From: Myxococcales bacterium
GTDB taxonomy: Bacteria > Myxococcota_A > Polyangia > Polyangiales > Polyangiaceae
Length of the DNA: 48,521 bases
Assembly (NCBI GenBank): GCA_021847645.1
Contig: JAJZQG010000032.1
Coordinates: 1-48,521 of the forward strand
Direction of reading: 5' to 3'
Within the stretch, counting starts at the first letter, position 1. Every line of letters starts with the position of its first letter. The notes under the pieces were generated by a model. The model searched no databases. It was not told the DNA's origin and saw only the letters and a list, made by a program, of their open reading frames with translations. Below are positions 6,888 through 17,600 of the stretch, piece by piece. The position numbers were made by a program, and so were the translations under genes.

Positions 6888-9800
6888 ATGGAACCGACCC
6901 AGCGCAGTCGGTCGACCGTTGGGGCCATGTGGTTGCTGGCCCTCTTGATGGCCGTGCTTGCAAGCTGCTCTGGAGGATCTGAGCCAGACGGAACGCTGTC
7001 GGGCATCAGAGGCCAGGAAGCGGGATCCGGAGCGATTGCGATGGCCGTGAAGCTTGCGGCAGCGCAGCCTCTGTGGGCAGCAATGCTCGCACCTGGCAAC
7101 TCCGAGTTGTCGACCGGCTTTCAGCGCGAAGGCGAGTCGGCGATATCATCAGGTCGACGCGCCGCGGAAGGGAATCGATACGACGGGCTCGCTGCACGGC
7201 TGCCCGAGCGCGCCAACGGCGCTCGCGAAGTCAGCGCGAGCCGACTAGAGCGGTTTACGCTTCGCATCACGGCCGAGGGCGCGAGAGCAGCGGCGGTACT
7301 CCAACTGCTCGAAGGGCGCGCAGTCTATCCCGATGCATTTTCATCAACCGATGTCGTGATCACATCCGCATCCGATAGGTTCGAGGAGTTCCTGGTTCTG
7401 CGTGATGAGAGGGCGCCGACCGAATTTGCGTGGAGCGTCGAGGTGCCAAGGGGGATTCGGGAGGTGAAGCGCGCGGCCGACGGCTCGCTTGCGTTTGCGG
7501 ATGCGATAGGCGAGACCGTGCTGCGAATGCCCCGCGCTTTCGCGGTGGATGCACGCGGGCAGCGGCACGACGTCGAGACCGCATGGACCTCGGGGCGGCT
7601 TGTGTTGCGCCTGGACACGCAGAACCTCAGCTATTCGACTCTCTTGGATCCGGCGATCGAGACCGCAGTGTGGGTCGATCGAACGCCACCGCTCGTAGCG
7701 CGATACGGCCACGCCCTCGCGTATGACAGCGCCCGGGGCAGAACAGTGCTGTTCGGCGGGTACAGCGGGAGCGACCAGAGTGATACGTGGGAGTGGGATG
7801 GCTCAAATTGGACTCAGAAATTCCCTGCGACGAGTCCTCCAGCGCGGGCCCACCACGCGCTCGCTTTCGACAGCGCGAGGGGAAAGACGGTACTCTTCGG
7901 CGGGGGGACGTGGGGAACTAACGACACGTGGGAGTGGGACGGCACGAACTGGACCCAGAAGTCGCCTGCGACGAGCCCGCCCGCCAGAGCCTACCACGCG
8001 CTCGCGTTCGACAGCGCGCGGGGCAGAGTGGTTCTGTTTGGCGGCTGCACCGACAGCACGTGTGGCACGCTGCGATCAGACACATGGGAGTGGGATGGCA
8101 CAAACTGGACCCAGAGAGCACCAGCCACGAGCCCCTCTCAGCGCTATGGTCATGCGCTCGCCTACGATAGCGTGCGTGGGAAGACAGTCCTGTTTGGTGG
8201 CTACGGTGGCGCCGCCCTTGCCGACACGTGGGAGTGGGACGGTACGAACTGGACCCAGAGATCACCAGCCACGAACCCCGCTGCGCGAAGCGGACACGCG
8301 ATCGCCTACGACAGCGCGCACGGCCACACAGTGTTGCTCGGCGGGTCGAACGGCACGACCTATTATGCTGACACATGGGCATGGGACGGGACGACCTGGA
8401 CTCAGAAATCCCCCGCGACGAGCCCCGCTGCGCGAAACAGCCACGCCCTCGCGTACGATAGTGTGCGGGGCCAGACCGTGCTATTTGCCGGCTGGAACGG
8501 GGGTCGCCTCAGCGATACCTGGGAATGGGACGGCACGATCTGGACGCGGAAGTCAGCCGGAACGAGCCCTCCGGCACGGATAGGCCACGCGCTCGCGTAT
8601 GACAGCGCCCGAGGTAAGAGCGTAGTGTTCGGCGGGGGGAACCCGAGCTATCTGGGCGACACCTGGGAGTGGGACGGCACGATCTGGAATCAGAAGTTCC
8701 CCGCGACGAGCCCGTCAGCACGGGCGTACTACGGACTAGCGTACGACAGCGCACGAGGCAAGACCGTGCTGTTTGGTGGCTCTTCGGGGGGCACTGAAAC
8801 GTGGGAATGGGACGGAACGAATTGGACGCTGAGGACTCCTTCGACGAGTCCACCTGGCCGCAGCCAGAGTCCGCTCGCGTATGACAGCGTCCGAGGCAAG
8901 ACCGTCATGTTCGGCGGATTCGGCGGTCCGGGCAACGATACCTGGGAGTGGGACGGAACAACCTGGACTTTGAGGACACCCGCGACAAGCCCACCTCTGC
9001 GGTCCGGCCACGGGCTCGCGTACGACAGCATGCGGGGGGTGACGGTCCTGTTCGGCGGAACTAACGGCACGGTCAAGCTCAATGACACCTGGGAATGGGA
9101 TGGCACGAGTTGGGCACAGAAGTCACCGGTTACAAAGCCCAGCATTCGGTGGGGCCACGTACTCGGGTACGATGGAGCCCGCGGCAGGAGCGTGCTATTC
9201 GGAGGCTCAGACGGCACCAATTCCTCCAATGACACCTGGGAGTGGGACGGTACGAACTGGACGCAGCAGGCACCTGCGACCAAGCCGTCAGTCCGGTACA
9301 TCTACGGTCTTGCATACGACAGCGCGCGAGGCAGAACAGTCCTGTTCGGCGGGACACCTGGGAGCGGGTACCTGGGCGATACATGGGAGTACCACACGCA
9401 TGGCAGTAACTGTACCTCTGGCTCCCAGTGCGACACCGGATTCTGCGTGGACGGCGTTTGCTGTGAGACAGCATGCGGCGGAGGGGTCACGACCGACTGC
9501 CAAGCATGCAGCGTAGCAGCAGGTGCAACCCTGGATGGAGTGTGCGGTAGCACCACGGGGAACTCGTGCACCGACGGCAACCTGTGCACCAAGAACGATA
9601 TCTGCACGGCGGGAGTGTGCGGCGGCACAACCTACGCGTGCGCGGCCCCGGATCAATGCCACCAAGCCGGCACGTGCAATGGCGATGGCACCTGCTCGTT
9701 CGGCAACAAGACGGAAGGAACCGCCTGCAACGACGGCAACGCATGCACCAAGGGTGATATCTGCACAGCCGGAGTGTGCGGCGGCACAACCTACGCGTGC

Positions 9801-10904
9801 GCGGCCCCGGACCAATGCCACCAAGCCGGCACGTGCAATGGCGATGGCACTTGCTCGTTCGCAATCAAGACGGATGGAACGGCGTGCAACGACGGCAGCG
9901 CCTGCACGCAAAGCGATACGTGCCAGTCCGGAACCTGTGTGGGTGCCAGCCCCGTTGTGTGCACGGCCCAGGACCAGTGCCACGACGTGGGGACTTGCGA
10001 CGCGTCCACGGGCGCGTGCTCGCAGCCGCAGAAGACCGACGGGACCGCCTGCGACGACAGCAATGCGTGCACGCAAAGCGATAGTTGTCTGGCGGGTAGC
10101 TGCGTGGGAGGCACGCCGGTGGTGTGCACAGCCGAGGACCAGTGCCATGATTCCGGCACTTGCGACACGACCACGGGGACGTGCTCGCAGCCGCAAAAGG
10201 CTGACGGGACAATATGCAACGACAGCAATGCGTGCACGCAAAGCGACAGCTGTCAGGCGGGCAGCTGCGTGGGGGGAAGCCCCGTGGTGTGCACGGCGAA
10301 GGACCAGTGCCATGAAGCGGGCACATGCGACACGTCCACAGGCACGTGCTCACAGCCGCAAAAGGCTGACGGGGCAGCTTGCGACGACGGCAATGCGTGC
10401 ACGCAAAGCGACAGCTGTAAGGCCGGCAACTGCGTGGGAGGCAGCCCGATAACCTGCACGGCAAAGGACGAATGCCACGTAGCGGGCGTTTGCGATTTGA
10501 TGGGCACATGCTCGAATCCGGTAAAGTCCGATGGAACGCCGTGCACGTCGGGCACGTGTCAGGCCGGGCTTTGCACGGTTCCGGAGGCGGCCCCGCCTGA
10601 GCCGCAGCCCGAGCCGCAACCAGAGCCGCAGGCGGAAGCAGGTCCAGAACCACAGCTAGAAGCTGGAAAGGACGCACTGGAACAGGATGCGGCTGAGCCA
10701 TCAAATTCGCCTGCTGCTGCCGACGCGGGCGGTTGCGGATGCCGTGTCGGCGATCGGCCTTCGGAGTCGGCGGGGCTCGCCGGCAGCGCCTTGCTCGTGG
10801 GACTTCTGGTCATGCAACGAAGGCGCTCACGGGCTGGGCTCCCCCAGGGAATCTATGTACTGGTACGTTCGGCTCGTCGATTGGAAGCTAGCCGGAGATC
10901 ATGA
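6888..10904 (+). CDS. Kelch-like repeat, cysteine-rich lipoprotein with MYXO-CTERM-like tail
   Basis: This 1338-residue protein starts MEPTQRSRSTVGAMW, chosen because it gives a short lipoprotein signal with lipobox LASC and lipidation site C27; the upstream in-frame Met would bury it. After ~250 unrecognised residues come 12 Kelch-like units of ~47 residues, each with AYDSxRGxTVLFGG and DTWEWDGTxWTQ, forming one or two beta-propellers. Then come ~8 Cys-rich units (CTAGVCGG, DQCHQAGTC, GTACNDGNACT). A PEPQPEPQ linker precedes GGCGCRVG, a hydrophobic segment and RRR, a MYXO-CTERM-like surface-sorting tail at ~1281-1316. About 22 residues follow this tail, which is unusual. An N-terminal lipid and a C-terminal sorting tail together are also odd. 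The likely location is the cell surface; the ligand is unknown. The stop overlaps the next gene by ATGA. Confidence 0.88.
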   Translation: MEPTQRSRSTVGAMWLLALLMAVLASCSGGSEPDGTLSGIRGQEAGSGAIAMAVKLAAAQPLWAAMLAPGNSELSTGFQREGESAISSGRRAAEGNRYDGLAARLPERANGAREVSASRLERFTLRITAEGARAAAVLQLLEGRAVYPDAFSSTDVVITSASDRFEEFLVLRDERAPTEFAWSVEVPRGIREVKRAADGSLAFADAIGETVLRMPRAFAVDARGQRHDVETAWTSGRLVLRLDTQNLSYSTLLDPAIETAVWVDRTPPLVARYGHALAYDSARGRTVLFGGYSGSDQSDTWEWDGSNWTQKFPATSPPARAHHALAFDSARGKTVLFGGGTWGTNDTWEWDGTNWTQKSPATSPPARAYHALAFDSARGRVVLFGGCTDSTCGTLRSDTWEWDGTNWTQRAPATSPSQRYGHALAYDSVRGKTVLFGGYGGAALADTWEWDGTNWTQRSPATNPAARSGHAIAYDSAHGHTVLLGGSNGTTYYADTWAWDGTTWTQKSPATSPAARNSHALAYDSVRGQTVLFAGWNGGRLSDTWEWDGTIWTRKSAGTSPPARIGHALAYDSARGKSVVFGGGNPSYLGDTWEWDGTIWNQKFPATSPSARAYYGLAYDSARGKTVLFGGSSGGTETWEWDGTNWTLRTPSTSPPGRSQSPLAYDSVRGKTVMFGGFGGPGNDTWEWDGTTWTLRTPATSPPLRSGHGLAYDSMRGVTVLFGGTNGTVKLNDTWEWDGTSWAQKSPVTKPSIRWGHVLGYDGARGRSVLFGGSDGTNSSNDTWEWDGTNWTQQAPATKPSVRYIYGLAYDSARGRTVLFGGTPGSGYLGDTWEYHTHGSNCTSGSQCDTGFCVDGVCCETACGGGVTTDCQACSVAAGATLDGVCGSTTGNSCTDGNLCTKNDICTAGVCGGTTYACAAPDQCHQAGTCNGDGTCSFGNKTEGTACNDGNACTKGDICTAGVCGGTTYACAAPDQCHQAGTCNGDGTCSFAIKTDGTACNDGSACTQSDTCQSGTCVGASPVVCTAQDQCHDVGTCDASTGACSQPQKTDGTACDDSNACTQSDSCLAGSCVGGTPVVCTAEDQCHDSGTCDTTTGTCSQPQKADGTICNDSNACTQSDSCQAGSCVGGSPVVCTAKDQCHEAGTCDTSTGTCSQPQKADGAACDDGNACTQSDSCKAGNCVGGSPITCTAKDECHVAGVCDLMGTCSNPVKSDGTPCTSGTCQAGLCTVPEAAPPEPQPEPQPEPQAEAGPEPQLEAGKDALEQDAAEPSNSPAAADAGGCGCRVGDRPSESAGLAGSALLVGLLVMQRRRSRAGLPQGIYVLVRSARRLEASRRS
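7701..9390 (+). repeat. Kelch-like coding repeats, 12 units of about 141 bp
   Basis: Twelve tandem in-frame units each encode R-x-x-HALAYDSxRG, TVLFGG, DTWEWDGT and a PATSPP-type linker. Unit length varies slightly through small in-frame indels in the loop after VLFGG. Unit 3 carries an extra loop with two Cys (CTDSTCGT). The DNA is diverged but keeps shared words around tgggagtgggacgg. Confidence 0.85.
9586..9903 (+). repeat. Nearly identical 159-bp tandem duplication
   Basis: Two adjacent copies of a 53-codon Cys-rich unit are offset by exactly 159 bp (for example ctgcac at 9604 minus two and at 9761). The core encoding CTAGVCGGTTYACAAPDQCH differs at only a few positions. Neighbouring units of the same family are much more diverged, so this duplication is recent or kept uniform by gene conversion. 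Confidence 0.7.
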
Positions 10905-13900
10905 TGAGGACCCCTTCTGCCTTCTGGCTCCAACTGTTCGCCTTGGGCCTCGTCGGTTGCTCGTCCGGATCGGCGGTTCGGGCCGGTGCGAGCGGCGAAC
11001 CATGTCGCGCTGACGTCACCTGCGACCCCGGACTCACTTGCTGGAACGGAACCTGCCGTTCATCGACGAGTTCACCAGGGCCTGACGGCGGCGCATCCGA
11101 CGCCGCAATCACGCCCGACAGCGACTCCGGCGCCGGGCCGGGATGCGAACTGGGCGTTGAGAACGGATCTGCCGCTGACCTGCGCAAGCCGGACCTTAAG
11201 CTCCCGTTCGCGGGGGGCGTCAAGACAACGGTCAAGGCGTTCAAAGGGGCGGCGGGATCGGATCCGCTGCACGGAGCCGACGACTACTGGGCGATCGATT
11301 TCGAAGTGGACGGGGCTTCCGTCACGGTGGTGTCCGCCGCGGCGGGCACGGTGGAAACCATTGTCGAATCGAGCGAGTGCTCCGGGGGGCTGGTCGTCGC
11401 CCTGGGCAATGGATACGCAGCCCAATATTGCGGACTGTCTTCGACGACTGCAGGGCTTGCGTCCGGCAGTGCAGTTGCGCAGGGCGACGCGCTCGGTGAG
11501 CTGAAGGGGCCGGGCGCCGAACTCCACTTCGAGATTCTGTACGCGGAATGCGCCGCGGCCGCGGTCACGCGCGCATCGCCGGAGCCCATCAGCGGTTACG
11601 TGGAACTGACACCCGGCGATGAGCTCGTTTCTGACAACTACGGCCCGGGCGGATCGCCTGCGCGGTCGTGGACTTTTGCCAAAAACGCCGAGGGATGGCG
11701 GCACGACGACGGCATCGATCACGGTGTCAATGCCGACGCCATGAGCATGGATCCAGGGCGTACCGGCAAATGGTTCAGCCCTGTTCTGCAGAACGTGCCT
11801 GCCGCGGACTGGAAGGCGGTCGCGGTCACACTCGCGTGCGATGGATCGTCCTCTCAACATTCCACGCTGTTTTTCACCACGGATGCCCTACCAGATCCCG
11901 CGTCGGACCGATCGCTCTCGCTGCCGGTCCAATGCGATGGTACGCAGCACGTGCTCACGTTTGACTTCAGCCAGCACCCCGCTTGGAAGGGCACGATCAC
12001 GGGATTGCGCCTCGATCCGGTGTCCGACGCGAGCGACGACTTCCAGGTGGACGACAAGGTGTCCATGGTTGGCGCTCAGATTCTGGCCTGTGCCCAGGGA
12101 TCCTGCGGAACGCCTTCTTGCTCCTGCAAGGATGCAGACGGCGACGGGTACTATCCGTCGTCCTGCTCGGATCCTGCGTGCGCGAACACGGGCGACTGCG
12201 ACGACGGAAACGCGGCGGTACATCCAGGCGCGCAAGAGGTGTGTGGGAACGGCATCGACGAGGATTGCTCCGGAGCTGACCTGCCGTGCGGTTGTAGCTG
12301 CACCGACGCCGATGGCGACGGCTGGTATCCCTCAAGTTGCACCGATGTGAGCTGCGCGCAGATCGGAGACTGCAACGACGCCGACGCGACCATCAACCCG
12401 GGGGCCTCCGACGTGTGCGGCAACGGTCAGGATGAGGACTGCAACGGCGCAGACGCAGTCTGCCTGTGCGGCTGCGTTGATGCAGACGTTGACGGGTACT
12501 ATCCGACCACGTGCGGCGATCCGAACTGCCAGCCGGTCGGCGATTGCGACGATACGAACGCCGCTGTGCACCCCGGCGCGACAGACACCTGTGGCGATGG
12601 CGTGGACCAGAACTGCAGCGGCGCGGACGAGGTGTGTCCGTGCGTCTGCGCCGACGCGGACAGTGACGGCTACTATTCCACTTCGTGCCAAGCTCTGCTT
12701 TGCACTCCCAATGGCGACTGCAACGACGGGAACCCGCTGATTCACCCAGGCGCCGTAGACATCTGCAACAACGGTGTCGATGAGGACTGCACCGATGGGG
12801 ATCTGATTTGCACGTGCACGTGCCTTGATGTAGATGGCGACGGCTACTACGCCTTGTCGTGCGCCGACCCGGGGTGCTCGCCTCGTACCGACTGTGACGA
12901 CACCAACGCCAATCGCCACCCGGGCGCTGCCGAGATCTGCGGGAATGGTGTGGACGAGGACTGCAACGGCAGCGATCAGGTGTGCGCGTGCACCTGCGCC
13001 GATGCCGACGGCGACGGGTACTATCCGACAACGTGCACGAACGCAAGCTGCCAGCCCAAGGGCGACTGCAACGACCAGAACGAGAACGTGCACCCTGGCG
13101 CGATCGAGATTTGCAGCAACGGGCTGGACGACGACTGCGTCGGTGGGGACACCCCTTGCCCCTGCGGGTGCACGGACGGCGATGGCGATGGCTACTATTC
13201 AACAAGCTGCAAGGACCCATACTGCTCGCCGACGACGGACTGCGACGATACGTCGGCAGCAGTGCACCCTGGCGCGAAGGAGGTCTGCGGCAACGCAATC
13301 GATGAGAACTGCGACGGAATAGCCCCAGTTTGCCCTGGGGCCACGCAGTGGAGCCGACGGTTTGGGGATGGAAGCGCGCAGTCCCCAGACAATGTAGCGG
13401 CAGATCCGAGCGGCAACATCGTGGTGGGCGGCTATTTCCAGGGATCGATTGATTTCGGTGGCGGGCCTCTGGCCTGCGCCGGAGGCATCGACATCTTTCT
13501 CGCGAAATTCGATCCTACCGGTCAGCACATCTGGAGCAAGAGGTACGGCGATGCCGGTTACGAGCAGCGCGCGCTTGTCGCGACGGACGCGGCCGGAAAC
13601 ATCTACGTAGCAGGCCTGTTCACCAGCACGATCGACTTTGGAAGTGGCACGCTCACGGGCAAAGGGGTAACGGACATCTACCTGGCCAAGCTCGACTCGT
13701 CGGGCAACGCAATCTGGAGCAAGTCGTTCGGCGACGCGGGAGACCAGAGGGTCAACGCCCTCGCGGTCAACTCCGCGGGCAACATCGCCATCACGGGCAT
13801 GTATCAAGGGACTCTGAACTTCGGGGGATCAACGCTCACCGCCAATTCGGGCAGCTCCTGGGACTTCTACGTAGCGAGCTTCACTTCCGCGGGAACCCAT

Positions 13901-14620
13901 GTGTTCAGCAAGTCCGTCGGAGATGTGAACGAGCAACGCGGCGACGCGATCGCCGTAGACTCAGCCGGGAACGTGATCTGCGGCGGCGCATTTACCGGCA
14001 CGGTAGACTTCGGCGCAGGCACGCTGACCGCATCGGACCGCGACACCTTCCTCGTGGCGTATCAGTCGGCAGGTGGCGTGCTCTACAGCAAGCGATTCGG
14101 TGGGGCGGGAGATCAGATGGCCCAATCCGTCGCGGTTGACAGCTCGGGGAATGTGTTCCTCGGCGGCAACATGACCGGGTCGATGACGATCGGGACAACG
14201 GTGCTGACTTCGGCGGGAGGTTCGGACGCATTTCTGGCGAAGCTCGACACCGGCGGCAACGTCGTGTGGGTGAAGCAATTCGGCGATGCAGCAACGCAAT
14301 CACTGGCGGGCGTTGCGGTGGATTCGATGGGGGCGGTCAGCATTGCCGGATCGATGATGGGAAGTGTGGACTTCGGTGGCGGAGTGCTGACCAGCGGCGG
14401 TGACACAGACGCCTATTTTGCGAAGCTTGATGCTAGCGGCGCCCACGTATGGAGCAAGCGTGCCGGCGATTCCGCGAGCCAGGGCGGGTACGCGGTGGCG
14501 GCAGCGCCCGGCGGGGCGACGGTCGGGACAGGATTCTTGGTGGGCACGATGGACCTCGGACCAGGCTTGATGACGACCGCGGGCGGCTACGATGTATTCC
14601 TGGCGAAGTTTGGCCCTTGA
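10901..14620 (+). CDS. Lipoprotein with degenerate M23-like domain, seven MopE repeats and SBBP-like propeller
   Basis: This 1239-residue protein has a signal ending LGLVGC (lipidation at C20) and is coupled to the upstream gene by ATGA. Residues ~105-225 resemble a LytM/M23 endopeptidase: H and D in HGADDYWAIDF, AAAGTVETI, and ELHFEI near 206. The usual catalytic His of HLHFE is Glu and the Y-x-H motif reads YCGL, so hydrolase activity is doubtful. Seven 58-residue MopE-type units follow (DADGDGYYP, GDCDD, HPGAxExCGNGxDEDC), predicted to bind metal or Ca2+. The last ~420 residues are ~8 SBBP-like beta-propeller units (GNIYVAGLF, DFGSGTLT, DIYLAKLDSSG). It probably acts at the cell surface; substrate unknown. 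Confidence 0.85.
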   Translation: MMRTPSAFWLQLFALGLVGCSSGSAVRAGASGEPCRADVTCDPGLTCWNGTCRSSTSSPGPDGGASDAAITPDSDSGAGPGCELGVENGSAADLRKPDLKLPFAGGVKTTVKAFKGAAGSDPLHGADDYWAIDFEVDGASVTVVSAAAGTVETIVESSECSGGLVVALGNGYAAQYCGLSSTTAGLASGSAVAQGDALGELKGPGAELHFEILYAECAAAAVTRASPEPISGYVELTPGDELVSDNYGPGGSPARSWTFAKNAEGWRHDDGIDHGVNADAMSMDPGRTGKWFSPVLQNVPAADWKAVAVTLACDGSSSQHSTLFFTTDALPDPASDRSLSLPVQCDGTQHVLTFDFSQHPAWKGTITGLRLDPVSDASDDFQVDDKVSMVGAQILACAQGSCGTPSCSCKDADGDGYYPSSCSDPACANTGDCDDGNAAVHPGAQEVCGNGIDEDCSGADLPCGCSCTDADGDGWYPSSCTDVSCAQIGDCNDADATINPGASDVCGNGQDEDCNGADAVCLCGCVDADVDGYYPTTCGDPNCQPVGDCDDTNAAVHPGATDTCGDGVDQNCSGADEVCPCVCADADSDGYYSTSCQALLCTPNGDCNDGNPLIHPGAVDICNNGVDEDCTDGDLICTCTCLDVDGDGYYALSCADPGCSPRTDCDDTNANRHPGAAEICGNGVDEDCNGSDQVCACTCADADGDGYYPTTCTNASCQPKGDCNDQNENVHPGAIEICSNGLDDDCVGGDTPCPCGCTDGDGDGYYSTSCKDPYCSPTTDCDDTSAAVHPGAKEVCGNAIDENCDGIAPVCPGATQWSRRFGDGSAQSPDNVAADPSGNIVVGGYFQGSIDFGGGPLACAGGIDIFLAKFDPTGQHIWSKRYGDAGYEQRALVATDAAGNIYVAGLFTSTIDFGSGTLTGKGVTDIYLAKLDSSGNAIWSKSFGDAGDQRVNALAVNSAGNIAITGMYQGTLNFGGSTLTANSGSSWDFYVASFTSAGTHVFSKSVGDVNEQRGDAIAVDSAGNVICGGAFTGTVDFGAGTLTASDRDTFLVAYQSAGGVLYSKRFGGAGDQMAQSVAVDSSGNVFLGGNMTGSMTIGTTVLTSAGGSDAFLAKLDTGGNVVWVKQFGDAATQSLAGVAVDSMGAVSIAGSMMGSVDFGGGVLTSGGDTDAYFAKLDASGAHVWSKRAGDSASQGGYAVAAAPGGATVGTGFLVGTMDLGPGLMTTAGGYDVFLAKFGP

Positions 14621-14637
14621 AGCAGCGGAGGCATCCA

Positions 14638-17600
14638 ATGGCACGGCTGTGCAAAGTTGGGAGATCGAGTTCTGGTTGGCTCACGCTGCTGTTCGCTGTC
14701 GGGCTTGCATTGGGCGCCGACGCGGGGGCTGGGTGCCAGTCGAAGTCGTCGAGCCCAGGAGGATCGGCCGGGGTCGCGCCTCCCACGACAAAGGACGGAG
14801 TGATCAAGGGAACCCTCCAGGTCGTGATACCGGAGGCGGGCACGCCCGAGATCTACTCAGGGAGCCTGCCGGTCGGCCTAGGCCGGCAGCTGGACGTGGA
14901 GATAGGGGTTCCGCCGACGGGCACACGGACGCTTTACGCGCACGTGCCGGGGAGCCCGTACGTGTGGGCGAACTACCTGGCGAACTCACAAGGACAAGTC
15001 ACGGCCACAGGGGAAGCGCTGCGAATTGACGCTAAGACGACGGCCGCGTGGCTCATGCAGGTCTCGCCGCTGTTTCTCACTTCAGGAGAGCTGTCTGCGC
15101 CCCTCGCGAAGGTTATCTGGGATACTCCCGAGCTTGAAGAGTTCGCCCAGTGGATGGAGTCCACGCCGACGCCCAGCTGGCCGACCAATCCAGAGTTCAA
15201 GGCGCACTACGCAGCCACGCTCCAGGCCGTGGTCGAGCGCGTGAACGAGCATGCGAGCGAGATTACCCCTCCGGGGCAGCAGCCTACAGGCCTGAAGCCC
15301 TTCAGCTACCAAGTCTACAAGACCGTCGCCTTGGGCTCGGACATGAACTTCGACATGAAGGAGGAGCCCAAGGGGAACGAGTTGATCCTGACGCCCAAAC
15401 CGGGTGGGATTGACGGACTTGAGTTCCTGAGCTTGAACGTGCTGAACGCACTGGTAGTCGTGGGCGAGATCGACAAGCCGCTGGTCGACCTCCACGGGGC
15501 GGACACACCAGACCCGGCTCCTGTCCGGGCGTGGCCGTTCAAGCCCGGCTCGAGGCAGGTGCAACTGTATGAGCCCACTACGATGATCGACTTCATCGAC
15601 CTGTTGAACGCGCTGAACGACAAAGTGCTCGAGAAGCTGACGGGCTCGGTGGGGTTGGACTCGCCGGAGATCTCCATTCCCACGGACCGTCGTGGTGCGT
15701 ACGGCGTGTACTTCTTTTCAGGCGGAATGGGGGGAAGCTCGTCGATCAAGAATCTCGCGTGGCAAAGCTTCCCGTTAGAGATGATCCGCGCGCGTGCCTC
15801 CAATCTGATCAAGCTGACGGTCAAGACCATGCAGGCCTTTGGGCTGTCGTTCGATGACGAGGGCATCGCTGGGGAATTCGCCGATGCGGTCTACGACCGG
15901 CTCGCGCAGGTGCCGGGAGACGTCGGTTGGGAATCCATGACTTGGGGCGACTTCTACTCAATCGCCGGTGACCTCGTACAGATCGCCGTCAAGATCGCCG
16001 AAAAGCATGGAATCAAATCGGTCTTGGGGGACACGTTGGGTTACGAGCTCCTCGCGAGCGCGGTTGATGTCTACGAGAAAATTGCCGCAGGGACGAACGC
16101 CTACGGCATTGGCACACAGGTGCTTGCCTACGCCCCCTTCGAGATGGAGACCTACATGGTCGGGCCGTGGACCGACTGCACCACGAGCAACGACTGCATC
16201 ATGGGTAAGGTCTGCGATTCCACCACATCCAAGTGCGTGAACGCCGGCTGCGGCAACGGCGTCGTCGAACCCGGAGAGGCGTGCGACGCGAACTGCCCGG
16301 GAACTTGCGACGACAATTACAAATGCACGTCCGATACCCAGTACGGCAGCGCCGACAAGTGCTCCCTGACCTGTACGCACACGACGATCTCCGCCTGTAA
16401 AGCCGGCGACGGCTGCTGTCCGCCCACGTGCAACGCGGCCAACGACAACGATTGCTCAGCTACGTGCGGCAACGGGGTCGTTGAGAACGGAGAGACCTGC
16501 GACAAGAACTGCCCCGCATCGTGCCCGGCCGCCTCTGGTTGCACCGCGTACGTGCTTGTCGGGACGAGTCAGCAGTGCACGGCCACGTGCAAGACGACGC
16601 CGATTACTGCCTGCGGCGCGAAGGATGGATGCTGCCCGTCCGCATGCAACAGTTCCAGCGACCCGGACTGCAACGGCACGATCACCGTCAGCTCACCTGC
16701 CGGTGGAACGACCTGGTATCAGGGTTCGACATTCAAGACTACGTGGTCATCGACCGGTGTCAGCGCCCCCCTTCGAGTAGTCGCGCTCAAAGGTGTCAAC
16801 GAAGAGTCTCCGGTGATCCAGGGCGCTGCCCCCGCGACCGGCTCCGAGTCCGTGGTGGTGCCTACCTCTTGGACGCCCGGTTCCGACTATCGAATCTGCG
16901 TCACGGGCAACGGGGGGAACCTGGCCGGCTGCTCCGGAATGTTTACCATCGCACCCGCACCGGCGATCAACATCTCCAACCCAACGGCCGGCGTGGTATG
17001 GAAGATCGGCGCGACCTACAACGCGGTCTGGGACTCCGTGTCGGTCACCGCCCCGCTCAGGATATCGATGTACCACGGTGGCGGCGAAGTCCCGCCCATC
17101 ATTTCCACGACAGCCCAGGTCAACGGTTCTCAATCCATCACAGTCCCCAAGAGCTGGTCCGCTGCGTCGGGCTACAGTCTGTGCCTGGCGGCGCCCGCTC
17201 AGGGAATCAAGACGTGCGCCGGACCCATCACAATCACCGCTGAGGTCCCCTGCGCGGGCATCACGGCCTGCAATTCGGGCGACTCCTGCTGCCCTTCCGG
17301 CTGCACCAAGCTCACCGACGCGGATTGCCCCGCCGTCTGCGGCAACGGGGCCGTAGAGCCGGGCGAGGTGTGCGACAAGAACTGCCCAATAACGTGTAGC
17401 GATGGGAACGCATGCACGAAGGACTCATCGACAGGATCGGCCTCAAGCTGCAACCTGCAGTGCTCGCACAACTCTATCACGAGCTGCGTGTCGCTCGACG
17501 GCTGCTGTCCTGCCGGATGCAACAAGACCACGGACTCGGACTGTTCAGCGACGTGCGGGAACGGAATCGTCGAGCCCGGGGAGATTTGCGACGGCAACTG

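Noticed and set aside
9288..10313. Long minus-strand open frame opposite the Cys-rich repeats.
   Set aside because: It is a shadow of the regular GC-rich codon pattern on the plus strand, with Ala/Arg-rich low-complexity translation.
7701..10560. Regularly spaced repeats that could be mistaken for a CRISPR array.
   Set aside because: Units are in-frame coding repeats of ~141-159 bp with diverged sequence and no unique spacers; no cas genes are present.
12332..13298. Long minus-strand open frames opposite the MopE repeats.
   Set aside because: They mirror the repeat periodicity of the plus-strand gene and have no start context or domain.
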